This document shows, piece after piece, positions 49,901 to 62,157 of a stretch of DNA of 64,000 nt. The stretch spans positions 18,523,022 to 18,587,021 of the forward strand of contig VDFB02000001.1 in assembly GCA_007258455.2 (NCBI GenBank), given 5' to 3'. A model generated the notes under the pieces. It saw only the letters and a list, made by a program, of their open reading frames with translations. It did not search any database and was not told the origin of the DNA. The position numbers and the translations under genes are program-made. How positions within the stretch are numbered: the first letter of the stretch is position 1; every line of letters begins with the position of its first letter. The stretch is from Sequoia sempervirens (lineage: Eukaryota; Streptophyta; Pinopsida; Cupressales; Cupressaceae).

Positions 49901-50924
49901 GGCCACGTTCAACTATGGTGACTACGATTGTGGATTGCACTATAGTTGTCCATTCTATACATGTACTTTCTATTGCCTTTTGCTAACCTTCATTTTTTAT
50001 TGATTTATAGTTGTATTTTGGAAACCGCTCATGTTTGAGTTTTTTTGGGCCATCGATCAACTTTGGTGACAACAATTGAGGATTGTACTATAGTTGTGCA
50101 TTTTGTATAGATATTTGTAGTCTCCTTTCACAAGCATTCATTTTTTTTTTCAGTTATAACCACATTTAGGAAAACACTAGTGTCTGAGTTTTCGTGGGCC
50201 ATCAATCAACTTTGTTGACTACAATTGTGGATTACTCTACAGTTGTGCATTCTAAACGCGTATTTTCTATCGCCTTTCAAAAACTGCAATTTTTCGTTGA
50301 GTAATAGCCGCACTTAGGAAACTGCTCGTGATTGAATTTTCTTGGGCCATCGATCAACTTTGGTGACTACGATTATGGATTGCACTATAGTTGTGCATAA
50401 TAAACACTAATTTTCTATCGCCTTTCGTGAACCTTCATTTTTTGTTGTGTTATAGCCGCATTTAGAAAACCGCTCATATCAAAGTTTTTGTGGGTCATCA
50501 ATAAACTTTGGTGACTACTATTGTGGATTGCATTGTAGTTGTCCATTTTGTACTTGTATTTTCTATTTTCTTTCTCGAATCTTCATTTTTTGTTGAGTTA
50601 TAACCGCATTTAGGAAACCACTCGAGTTTTCATTTTCGTGGGCTATCGAACAATTTGGTGACTACGCTTGTGGATTACACTATAGTTGTGCATTTTATAC
50701 ACGTATTTTCTATCGCCTTTTGCGAACCTTCATTTTTTGTTGAGCTATAGGCGCATTTAAAAAACTGCTCGTGTTTGTGTTTTCATGGGCCATTGATCAA
50801 CTTTGGTGACTACAATTGTGGATTGTACTGTAGTTCTCCATTTTGTAGACGTATTTTGTATCACCTTTCATGAACCTTCATTTTTTGTTGAGTTATAACC
50901 GTATTTAGGAAACCGCTCGTGTTT
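46989..50924 (-). repeat. Satellite A block, minus orientation (about 26.6 monomers)
   Basis: It starts at cgatcaactttggtgac after a flip at 46989. It contains long T runs near 47725 and 48553, and a five-monomer higher-order repeat at 49125-50600. It ends in a near-perfect palindrome with the next block. Confidence 0.92.
49125..50600 (-). repeat. Two copies of a 739-bp, five-monomer higher-order unit of A
   Basis: Matching variants occur in the same order about 738-740 bases apart: gttcaactatggtgac (49170, 49908), gtgacaacaattg (49328, 50066), ggattactctac-type with ttcaaaaac (near 49490 and 50230), cataataaacactaatt (near 49657 and 50396), and gtgggtcatcaataaac (near 49750 and 50490). The two copies are more alike than neighbouring monomers, which defines a higher-order repeat. 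Confidence 0.82.
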
Positions 50925-50964
50925 GGTTTCCTAAATGCGGTTATAACTGAACAAAAAATGAAGG
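50875..50964. repeat. Near-perfect palindrome: 40-bp arms, 10-nt spacer
   Basis: The left arm 50875-50914 and right arm 50925-50964 are reverse complements with about two mismatches. The spacer is gctcgtgttt. The inner arm sequence is ttaggaaacc / ggtttcctaa. It marks a head-to-head inversion of A monomers and could extrude as a hairpin or cruciform. Confidence 0.85.
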
Positions 50965-51829
50965 TCCGCAAAAGGCAATAGAAAATACATGTATAGAATG
51001 ACAACTAGAGTGTAATCTACAATCGTAGTCACTAAAGTAGTCACTAAAGTTGATCGATGGCCCACGAAAACTCAAACAAGAGCGTTTTCCTAAATGCGGT
51101 TATAACTCAACGAAAAATGAAGGTTCATGAAAGATGATAGAAAATACATGTATAAAATGCACAACTAAAATGTACTCCACAATAGTAGTCACCAAAGTTG
51201 ATCGATGGCCTGTGAGAAGTTGAACACGAGCGGTTTTTTCTAAATGTGGCTATAACTCAACAAAAAGTGAAGGTTCACGAAAGGCGATAGAAAATACATG
51301 AATAAAATGGACAAATACCTTGTAACCCACACTCATAGTAACCAAAGTTCATCGATGGCCCATGAAAACTCAAACACGAGTGGTTTCCTTTAGTGGGGCT
51401 ATAAATAAACAAAAAATGAAGGTTCACAAAAGCCAATAGAAAATACACGTATAGAAGGCACAACTGCAAGGAAATCCTCAAGCGTAGTCACCAAAGTTGA
51501 CCGATGGCCCATGAAAACTCAAACTTTTGCGGTTTTGTTATGTGCGACTATAAGTAAACAAAAAATTAAGGTTCGCACAAGGTGATAGAAAATATGCGTA
51601 TAGAACGCACAACTATAGTGTAATCCACAATCGTAGTCACCAAAGTTGATCGATGGCCCGCGAAAACTCAAACACGAGCGGTTTCCTAAGTCCAGCTATA
51701 ACTCAACGAAAAATGAAGGTTCTTGAAAGGCACAAAAGTTGATGGATGACCCACAAAACTTAAACAAAAGTGGTTTGGTAAATGTGGCTATAACTCAATG
51801 AAAATTGAATTTTCGCGAAAGGGATAGAA
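50925..51829 (+). repeat. Inverted A block, plus orientation (about 6 monomers)
   Basis: This 905-bp inverted section is flanked on both sides by minus-orientation A. A 14-15 bp duplication (agtcactaaagt twice) lies at about 51027-51050, and one monomer near 51725-51735 is truncated (cttgaaaggcacaaaag). The right flip is at gatagaa|gttttcgttgac. Confidence 0.88.
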
Positions 51830-53903
51830 GTTTTCGTTGACTTACAACCGCACTTAGGAAACCGTTCATATTGAAGTTTTCGTGGGCCATAGATAAACTT
51901 TGGTGACTACGATTGTGGATTACACTATAGTTGTGCATTTTTTACGCGTATTTTGTATCGCCTATCGTGCACCTTCATTTTTTGTTGAGTTATAGCCGCA
52001 TTTAGGAAACCAGTCGAGTTTGAGTTTTCATGGGCCATCGATCAACTTTGGTGACTACACTTGTGCATTACACTGTAGTTATGCATTCTATATGCGTATT
52101 TTCTATCGCCTATCGCAAAGCTTTATTTTTTGTTGAGTTATAGTAGCATTTTGGAATGCCTATTGTGAACCTTCATTTTTTGTTGAGTTATAGTACCATT
52201 TTGGAAACCACTTGTGTTTGAGTTTTTGTGAGCCATTGATCAACTTTGGTGACTACAATTGTGGATTACACTATAGTTGTGCATTCTATATGTGTATTTT
52301 CTATTTCCTTTCCTGAACTTGAATTTTTTGTTGAGTTATAGCCACATTTGGGAAACTGCTCATGTTTGAGTTTTTGTTGGTCATCAATCAACTTTGGTGA
52401 CTACGATTGTGGATTGTACTATAGTTGTGCATTATGTATGTGTATTTTCTATTACTTTTCGTGAACATTCATTTTTTGTTGAGTTATACCCGCAATTAGA
52501 AAATCGTTCGTGTTTGACTTTTCATAAGCCAGTGATCAACTTTGGTGAATACGATTGTGGATTGCACTGTAGTTGTGCATTTTGCAAGCATAGTTTCTAT
52601 CACCTATCGTGAACCTTCATTTTTTATTGAGTTATAGCCGGACTTATGAAACCACTCGAGTTTGAGTTTTTGTGGGCCATCAATCAACTTTGGTAACTAC
52701 GCTTGTGGATTACACTGTAGTTGTGCTTTCTATATACGTATTTTCTATTGGCTTTTGTGAACCTTTAATTTTTACTTAGTTATAGCTGCATTTAGCAAAC
52801 TGCCCGAGTTCAACTTTTGTGACCACAATTCTTGATTGCATTGTAGTTATCCATTCTGTACACATATTTTGTACCGTCTTTCACAAACCTTCATTTTTTG
52901 TTGAGTTATATAGCTGCATTTAGGAAACCACTTAAGTTTGAGTTTTCATGGGCCATCAATCGACTTTGGTGACTACCATTGTGGATTACACTATAGTTGT
53001 GCATTCTACGCGTATATTGTATCGCCTTTCACAAACCTTCATTTATTTTTGAGTTTTAGCTGCACTTAGGAAACTGTCTGTGTTTGAGTTTTCATGGGTC
53101 ATTGATCAACTTTGGTGACTACAATTGTGGATTGCACTATAGTTGTCCATTCTGTATGTGTATTTTCTATCAACTTTTGCGAACCTTCATTTTTTGTATA
53201 GTTATAGCCGTATTTAAAAACCTACTCGAGTTTGAGTTTTCGTTGGCCATTCATCAAATTTCGTGACTACGCTTGTGGGTTACACTGTAGTTGTGCAATC
53301 TATATGCGTATTTTCTATCACGTTTCATGAACCTTCATTTTCTGTTGAGGTATAGCCGCATTTAGGAAAACCGCTCATGTTTGAGTTTTTTTGGACCATC
53401 AATCAACTTTGGTGACTATGAATGTTGATTGCCCTACAGTTGTCCATTATGTATGCGTATTTTCTCTCCTTTTGTGAAACTTCATTTTTTTTTTAGTTAT
53501 AGTCGCATTTAGGAAAACACTCATTTTTGAGTTTTTGTGGGCCATCGATCAACTTTGGTGACTATGATTGTGGATTGCACTATAGTTGTCCATTTTGTAT
53601 GTGTATTTTCTATCGCCTTTCACGAACCTTTTTTTTTTTTTGAGTTATAGCCCCATTCAGCAAACCGCTCGATTTTGAATTTTCTTGGGCCATTGATCAA
53701 CTTTGGTGAATACGCTTGTCGATTACACAGTAGTTGTGCATTCTATATGTGTATTTTCTATCACCTTTCGTGAACTTTCATTTTTTCTTGAGTTATAGCC
53801 GTATTTATGAAACTGTTTGTGTTTGAGTTTTTGTGGGTCATCGATAAACTTTAGTGCCTACGATTGTGGATTACACTGTAGGTGTGCATTCTATACACAT
53901 ATT
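51830..53903 (-). repeat. Satellite A block, minus orientation (about 14 monomers)
   Basis: One monomer carries an internal 50-bp duplication (tgttgagttatagta at 52131 and 52181). Another near 52810 is shortened (ccgagttcaacttttgtg). The block joins B at acatattttcaccaacatgg, where attttc belongs to both families. Confidence 0.9.
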
Positions 53904-56290
53904 TTCACCAACATGGAAGAACCCCTCAAAAATAGAATCGACGAAACAACTTTTTTATGGAAAATCAAAATATAGGTTTTATAGGTGCTCGTGTGCCCAA
54001 TAGACCCAGATCGTCTGTTTTTTGAAAAAATAAGTTGCTCTTGGAAAATAGTTTTTTTTTAAAGGTAGAAGTAGTAGAGGTAACAGAGGCAATTTTTTTG
54101 AATCTTTTTGTGAAAAATTTGATAAATGAGTTTTGTAGAGAATGTTGTTCTGAGTAAACCCAAATCATCCTTTATTCAAAAAACTATTTTTTTCATGAAC
54201 ATGCAAAAACACCTTGAAAATAGAATCTACGAAACATTTTGTTTTGGGAAAATCGAAATACGGGTTTTATAGGTCCTCATGTCCTCAAGAAACATTGATC
54301 ATCCATTTTTTTAGAAAATAAGTTGTTCTTGAAAAAGATATTTTTTATTTTTTTCTGAAAAGACCCAAATCGTGCTTTTTTTTTTCACTAACATGCAAGA
54401 ACCCCTCAAAAATAGAATCTAGGAAACATTTTTTTTGGGAAAATAAAAAATATGGGTTTTGTAGAGAAATTTGAAGAAATTTGTTCTTGAAAAAGATAGT
54501 TTTTTTTTTAAAAGTAGAAGTAGTAGAGGTAACAGAGGTAAATTTTCTGAATCTTTTTATGAAAAATCTAAGAAATGGGTTTTGTAGAGAATGTCGTTCT
54601 GAGTAGATCCAGATCGCCCTTTTTTCGAAAAACTAATTTTTAACCAACATACAAGAACCCCTGAAAAATAGAATCTACGAAACAATTTTTTTGGGAAAAT
54701 CAAAAGTATGGGTTTTATAGTTGCTTGTGTGTTGAAGAGATTTAGATTGTCTTTTTTTTGAAAAAATAAGTAGTTCATGTGAAAGATAGATTTTTTTGAA
54801 AAGTAGAAGTAGTAGAGGTAAGAGGCAAATTTTTTTAATCTTTTTATGAAAAATTTGAGAAATGGGTTTTATAGCGAATGTCTTTCTAAGTAAACCCAAA
54901 TTGTCCTCTTTTTGAAAAACTAATTTTTCACCAACATGCATGAACCCCTCAAAAATAAAATCCAAGAAACAATTTTTTTTTTTGGGAAAATTGAAATATG
55001 GGTTTTATAGGTACTCGTATGCTAGACCTAGATCATCTATTTTTTGAAAAAATAAGTTGTTTTTGAAAATGATAGATTTTTTTGAGAAGTAGAAGCAGTA
55101 GAGTTACCATAAGCAAATTTTTTGAATCTTTTTAAGAAAAATCTGAGAAATGGGTTTTGAAGCGAATGTCTTTCTAAGTAGACCCAAATTGTCCTCTTTT
55201 TGAAAAACTAATTTTTCACCAACATGCATGAACCCCTCAAAAATAAAATCCAAGAAACAATTTTTTTTTTGGGAAAATTGAAATATGGGTTTTATAGGTA
55301 CTCGTATGCTAGACCTAGATCATCTGTTTTTTGAAAAAATAAGTTGTTTTTGAAAATGATAGATTTTTTTGAGAAGTAGAAGCAGTAGAGTTACCATAAG
55401 CAAATTTTTTGAATCTTTTTAAGAAAAATCTGAGAAATGGGTTTTGAAAAGAATGTCATTATGAGTAGATCTAGATCGTACTTTTTTCGAAAAACAAATT
55501 TTCAAGAACACATACAAGAACCCCACAAAAATAGAATCTATAAAACAATTTTTTTGGGAAAAATAAAAGATATGGGTTTTATAAGTGCTCATGTGCTAAA
55601 GAGACCCAGATCGTTAGTTTTTTGAAAAAGATAGTTTTTTTGAGAAGTAGAAGTAGTAGAGGTAACAGAGGCAAATTTTTTGAATCTTTTTATTAAATAT
55701 TTGAAAAATGGGTTTTGTAGAGAATGTTGTTCTGAGTAGACTTAGTTCGTCCTCTTTTTGAAAAACTAATTTTTCACCAACATGCTCACCCCTCAAAAAT
55801 AAAATCTACTAAACAATTTTTTTTGGAAAATAAAAAATATAGGTTTTATAGGTGCTCATATGCTAAAGATACCAAGATCGTCTGTTTTCTGAAAATAAGT
55901 TTTTGAAAAAGATAGATTTTTCTAAAAAGTAGAAGCAGCAAAGGTAACAAATGCAAATTTTTTGAATCTTTTTACGAAAAATCTGAGAAATAGGATTTGT
56001 AGAGAATGTCGTTCTCAGTAGACCCAGATCATCCTTTTTTTGAAAATCTAATTTTTGACAACATGCAAAAACTCCTCAAAAATAGAATCTATGAATTTTA
56101 TTTTTTTTGGGAAAATCGAAATATGGGTTTTATAGGTGCTCGTGTGCTGAAGAGACCTAATCGTCCATTTTTTGAAAAAATTAGTTGTTTTTGAAAAAGA
56201 TAGACTTTTGTGAAGAGTAGAAGTAGCAGAGGTAACAGAGGCAAAAAATTTCAATCTTTTTATGAAAAATCATAGAAATGGGTTTTGTAG
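53904..56290 (-). repeat. Satellite B block, minus orientation (about 8 dimeric units)
   Basis: A truncated unit lies near 54355-54480. A nearly identical pair of 288-bp units sits at 54873-55448. The block ends at ggttttgtag, which is also the start of the A sequence tgtagttgtgcatttt. Confidence 0.9.
54873..55448 (-). repeat. Recent 288-bp tandem duplication of a B unit
   Basis: Positions 54873-55160 and 55161-55448 match almost base for base, including rare strings catgcatgaacccctc, aatccaagaaac and ctcgtatgctagaccta. The differences are a handful of substitutions and T-run lengths. Other neighbouring B units are far more diverged. Confidence 0.88.
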
Positions 56291-56777
56291 TTGTGCATTT
56301 TGTACGAGTATTTTTAATCGCCTTTTACAAACCTTCAATTTTTATTGAGTTATAGCCGCATTTGGGAAAATGCTCGTATTTGAGTTTTCGTGGGCCATCG
56401 ATCAACTTTGGTGACTATGATTATGGATTACACTATAGTTGTACATTCTATATGCGTATTTTCTCTCGCCTTTCGCAAATCTTCATTTTTTGTTGAGCTA
56501 AAGTTGTACTTAGGAAAACTCTGATATTTGACTTTTTGTGGGCCATCGATCAACTTTGGTGACGACGATTGTGGATTGCACTGTAGTTGTCCATTCTGTA
56601 TGTGTATTTTGCATCGCCTTTCATGAACCTTCATTTTTTGTTGAGTTATAGCCACATTTAAGAAACCGCTTGAGTTTGAGTTTTCGTCGGTCATCGATCC
56701 AACTTTGTTGACTACGCTTATGGATTACACTATAGTTGTGCATTCTATACACGTATTTTCTATCAACTTCTGTGAAC
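56291..56777 (-). repeat. Short satellite A block, minus orientation (about 3.3 monomers)
   Basis: This small A island lies between two B- blocks. It carries the rare atcggtcatcgatccaac / tttgttgacta changes also seen at about 9050-9080. It joins B through gtgaacc / gaacccctc. Confidence 0.88.
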
Positions 56778-59278
56778 CCCTCAAAAATAGAATCTACGGA
56801 ACATTTTTTTTTGGAAAATCGAGAATATAAGATTTATAGGTGCTCATGTGCTGAAAGACCCAAATCGTCCATTTCTTGAAAATATAATTTGTTTTTGAAA
56901 AAGATTGATTTTTTTGAAAAGTATAAGTAGTAGAGGTAATAGAGGAAATTTTTTTAAATTTTTTTATGAAAAATATGAGAAATGGGTTATGTAGAGAACG
57001 TTATTATGATTAGACCCATATCGTCATTTTTTCAGAAAGCTAATTTTTCACCAACATGCAAGAACTCCTTAAAAATAGAATCCACGAAACAATTTGTTTT
57101 GGGAAAATCAGAATATGGGTTTTATAGGTGCTCGTGCGCTCAAGAGACCCAGATCGCCCGTTTTTTGAAAAAATAAGTTTTACTTGAAAAAGAGAGTTTT
57201 TTGTAAAGTAGAAGCAGTAGAGGTAACATAGGCAAATTTTTTGAAATTTTTTGTGCAAAATATGAGAAATGAGTTTTGTAGAGAATGTCATTCTGAGTAG
57301 ACCCATATCCTCTTTTCGAAAATCTAATATTTCACCAACATGCAAGAACCCCTCAAAAATAGAATCTACGAAACAATTTTTTTTTGGAAAAATCAAAATA
57401 TAGGTTTATAGTTACTCTTGTGCTCAAGAGACCCTGATCGTCCTTTTTTTTTTTAAAGTTGTTTTTGAAAAGGATAGATTTTTTTGAAAAGTAGAAGCAG
57501 TAGAGGTAAGAAAGGCAAATTATTTGAATCTTTTTATGAAAAATCTGAGAAATGGGTTTTGTAGAGAATGTCGTTATGATAGGACCCAGACCACCTTTTT
57601 TCGAAAAACTAATTTTTCACCAACATGCAAAAACCCCTAGAAAATAGAATCTAGGAAACAATTTTTTTTGGGAAAATAAAAAATATGGGTTTTATAGGTG
57701 CTTATGTGCTAAAAAGACCCAGATCATCTGTTTTTTGAAAAAAATATTTTTCTTCAAAAAGATAGACTTTTTTAAAAAGTAGAAGCAGTAGAGATAATAG
57801 AGACAAAGTTTTTGAATCTTTTTATGAAATTTTTGACAAATGGGTTTTGTAGAGAATGTCGTTATGACAAGACCCGGATCCTCCTTTTTTTGAAAAACTA
57901 ATTTTTCACCAACATCCAAAAACCCCTAAAAAATAGAATCTAGGAAACAATATTTTTTTGGAAAATTGAAAATATGGGTTTTATATGTGCCCGTGTGCTA
58001 AAAAGACCTAGATCGTCTGTTTTTTGAAAAATTATTTGTTCTTCAAAAAGATAGAGTTTTTTTAAAAGTGGAAGTAGTAGAGATTCTTGACAAAGTTTTT
58101 GAATCTTTTTATGAAAAATCTAAGAAATGGTTTTTGTAGAAAATGTCGTTATGAATACACCCAAATTGTCTTTTTTTCGAAAAAACTTATTTTTCACCAA
58201 CATGCAAGAGCTCGTCAAAAATAGAATCTTCGAAACAATTCTTTTTGGTAAATTGAAAAATATGGGTTTTATAGGTACTCATGTGCAAAAGAAACCCAGA
58301 TCTTCCATTCTTTGAAAAAAGTAAGTTGTTTTTGAGAAAGATAGATATTTTTGAAAAGTAGAAATAGTAGAGGTAACAAAAACAATTTTTTTGAATATTT
58401 TTATGAAAAATATAAGAAAATGGGTTTTGTAGAGAATGTCGTTATGAGTAGACCTAGATCATCCTTTTTTCAAAAAACTAATTTTTCACCAACATACAAA
58501 AACCCCTCAAAAATAGAATCCACCAAACAATTTTTTTTGGGAAAATCGAAATATGGGTTTGATAGGTGCTCAAGTGCTCAAGAGACCCTAATCGTCCATT
58601 TTTTGACAAAATAAGTTCTTGAAAAAGATAGATTTTGTTGAAAAGTAGAAGCAGTAGAGGTATAAAGGAAAAAAAATTCAATCTTTTTATGAAAATTTTG
58701 AGAAATGGGTTTTGTAGAGAATGTCGTTCTAAGTAAACCCAGATCGTCCTTTTTTTGAAAAACTAATTTTTCACCAACTTGCAAGAACCCCTCAAAAATA
58801 GAATCCATGAAACAATTTTTTTTTTTGAAAATTGAAACATGGGTTTTATAGGTGCTCGTATGCTAAAGAGTCCCAAATTGTCTGTTTTTCGAAAAAATAA
58901 GTTGTTTTTTAAAAACATAGATTTTTTTAAGTAGTAGAGGTAGTAGAGGTAACATAAGCAAAAATTTTGAATCCTTTTATGAAAAATATGAGAAATAGGT
59001 TTTCTAGAGAATCTCGTTCTGAGTAGACCCATATTGTCCTATTTTCGAAAAACTAATTTTTCATCAACATGCAAGAACCCCTCAAAAATAGTATCTACGA
59101 AACAATATTTTTTGGGAAAATAAAAAATATGGGTTTTATAGATGATCATGTTGTAAACAGACCCAGTTCGTATGTTTTTTTTAAATATAAGTGTTTCTTG
59201 AAAAGGATAGATTTTTTTGAAAAGCAGAAACAATAGAGTTAACAGAGGCAATTTTTTTGAATTTTCTATGAAAAATCC
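56778..59278 (-). repeat. Satellite B block, minus orientation (about 8.6 dimeric units)
   Basis: It is collinear with 11400-14382 followed by 21464-21923, but uninterrupted. The half-unit around 58818-58960 is the one present twice at the other locus. It is about three units shorter than the 11.4-14.4 kb copy. Confidence 0.92.
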
Positions 59279-59321
59279 TATACACGTGTATAAAACCTAT
59301 ATTTTCAATTTTCCCAAAAAT
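59279..59321. other. Second copy of the three-part junction with the 14-bp palindrome
   Basis: tatacacgtgtata (59279-59292) is followed by cctatattttcaattttccc and then atttgttgagttatagcc, matching 21924-21967 essentially base for base. Confidence 0.85.
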
Positions 59322-62157
59322 ATTTGTTGAGTTATAGCCCCACTTAGTAAAACGATCGTGTTTGAATTTTCATGGGCCATCGATCAAATTTGGTGACTAC
59401 GATTGTGGATTACACTATAGTTGTGCATTCTATACGTGCATTTTCTATTGCCTTTCGTGAACCTTCATTTTTCGTTGAGTTATAGCCGCACTTAGGAAAC
59501 TGCTTGCGTTTGAGTTTTTGTGGGCCATCGATCAACTTTGGTGTCTACGCTTGTGGATTACAATGTAGTTGTCCATTCTATTTGTGTATTTTCTATAACC
59601 TTTTGCGAACCTTCATTTTTTTTAGCTATAGCCACATTTAGAAAACCATTCTTGTTTGAGTTTTTTCTCGGCGATCGATCAACTTTAGTGACTACAATTG
59701 TGGATTATATTTTAGTTGCACATTGTATACACATATTTTCTATAGTCTTTCATGAAACTTCCTTTTTTCTTGAGTTATAGCTGCATTCTTTATGCATATT
59801 TTTATTCGCCTTTCACAAACCTTTCTTTTTTTTTGAGTTATAGACGCATTTCGGCAAACACCCGTATTTGAATTTTCATGGGCCATCTATCAACATCAGT
59901 GACTACGCTTGTGGATTACATTATAGTTGTGCATTTTATACACGTATTTTCTATCACCTTTTGCGAACCTCCATTTTTTGTCTCGTTATAGACACATTTG
60001 GGAAACCGCTCGTGTTTGAATTTTCGTGAGCCATCGGTCAACTTTGGTGGTTATGATTGTGAATTGCATAGTAGTGTTGCATTATGAATGCTAATTATCT
60101 ATCGCCTTTCGCAAACCGTCATTTTTTGTTGAGTTATAGCCATATTTAGGAAATTGCGTGTGTTTGAGTTTTTGTGGGCCATCGATCAACTTTGGTGTCT
60201 ACGCTTGTGGATTACACTGTCGTTGTGCATTCTACAAGCGTATTTTCTATCACCCATAATGGACCTTCATTTTTTGTTGAGTTACAGCTACATTTAGGAA
60301 ACCGCTCATGTTTAAGCTTTTGTGGCCAATCAATCAAATTTTGTGACTACGATTGTGGATTGTAGTTCAGTTGTTCTGTACGGATATTTTAAATTTCCTT
60401 TCACAAACCTTTATGTTTTGTTGAGTTATAGCCGCATTTAGGAAAATGCTCGTCTTTCAGTTTTTTGTGGGCCATTGATAAACTTTGGTGACAAGCATTG
60501 AGGATTACACATAGTTGTGCATTCTATACACGTATTTTCTATCGGCTTTTGCAAACCTTCATTTTTTGTTCAGCTATAGCCGCACTTAAGAATCTGCTCG
60601 TGCTTGAGTTTTTGTGGGCCATTGATCAACTTTGGTGACTACAATTGTGGATTACACTTTATTTATACATTCTATACCCATATTTTCTACCGGATTTCAC
60701 GAACCTTCTTTTTTCGATGAGTTATAGCTGCACTTAGGAATTTGTTCGTGTTTGAGTTTTTGTGGTCCATCGATCAATTTTGGTGACTACGATTGTGGAT
60801 TACACTATAGTTGTGTGTTCTATACGCGTATTTTCTATCACCTTTTGCGAACCTTAATTTTTTGTTGAGTTATAGCTGCACTTAAGAAACTGCTCAAGTT
60901 TGAGTTTTAGTGGGCCATTGATAAAATTTGGTGACTACAATTGTGGACAATACTATAGTTGTGCATTTTGCACTAATATTTTGAATCGCCTTTGATGAAC
61001 CTTCATTTTTTGTTGAGTTATAACTACATTTAGAAAAATGCTCGTGTTTGAGTTTTCGTGGGCCATCGATCAAATTTGGTGACAACCATTGTGGATTACA
61101 CTATAGTTGTGCATTCTATACACACATTTTCTATCGGCTTTCGTGAACCTTCAATTTTCATTGTGTTATAGCCGTACGTAAGAATATGCTCGTGTTTGAG
61201 GTTTCGTGGTCCATCGATCAACTTTGGTGACTATGTTCATGGATTACACTGTAGTTGTGCATTCTATATGCATATTTTCTATCACCTTTCGCTAACCTTC
61301 ATTTTCTGTTGAGTTATACCTGCATTTAGGAAACCATTTGTGTTTGAGTTTTTGTGGGCCATATATCGACTTTGGTGACTACAATTATGGATTGCACTAT
61401 AGTTGTCCATTCTTTACACATATTTTCTATCGCCTTTCGTGAACCTTCATTTTTTTTAGTTATAGCCACAATTAGGAAATTGGTCGTGTATGAGTTTTTG
61501 TAGGCCATTGATCAATTTTGGTGACTGCAATTGTGGATTGTACTGTAGTTGTGCATGTTGTACCCATATTTTTAATCACCTAAGAGGAGCCTTCTTTTTT
61601 TGTTTAGTTATAGCCGCATTTAGGAAAACGCTAATCTTTGACTTTTGTCGAGCATCGATAAACTTTGGCGACTACGATTGTAGATTGCACTATATTTTTC
61701 CATTTTGTATGCATATTTTCAACCAGTTTTGGTGAGAACGATTGTGGATTACACTGTATTTGTGCATTCTATACGCGTATTTTCTAATGCCTTTCGCTAA
61801 CCTTCATTTTTTGTTGACTTATAACTGCATTTAGGAAACCGCTCATGTTTGAGTTTTGTGGGCCATCGATCAAGTTTGGTGACTATTATTATGTATTGCA
61901 TTGTACTTGTCCATTTTGTACGTGTATTTTCTATCACCTTTTGTGAATCTTCATTTTTTGTTGAGTTATAGCCACATTTAGAAAACCACTCGAGTTTTTG
62001 TTTTCGTGCGCCATCAATCAACTTTTGTAACTACGCTAGTGGATTACACCATAGTTGTGCACTCTATACACGTATTTTCTATCACCTTTCATGAACCTTC
62101 ATTTTTTTTTGAGTTATAGCCAAATTCAGGAAACCGCTCATGTTTGAGTCTTCGTCA
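59322..62157 (-). repeat. Satellite A block, minus orientation (about 19 monomers)
   Basis: This is the paralog of 21968-27717 lacking about 2.7 kb of it. The last monomers before the inversion match those before 27717 in order, ending at gtttgagtcttcgtc. Confidence 0.92.
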
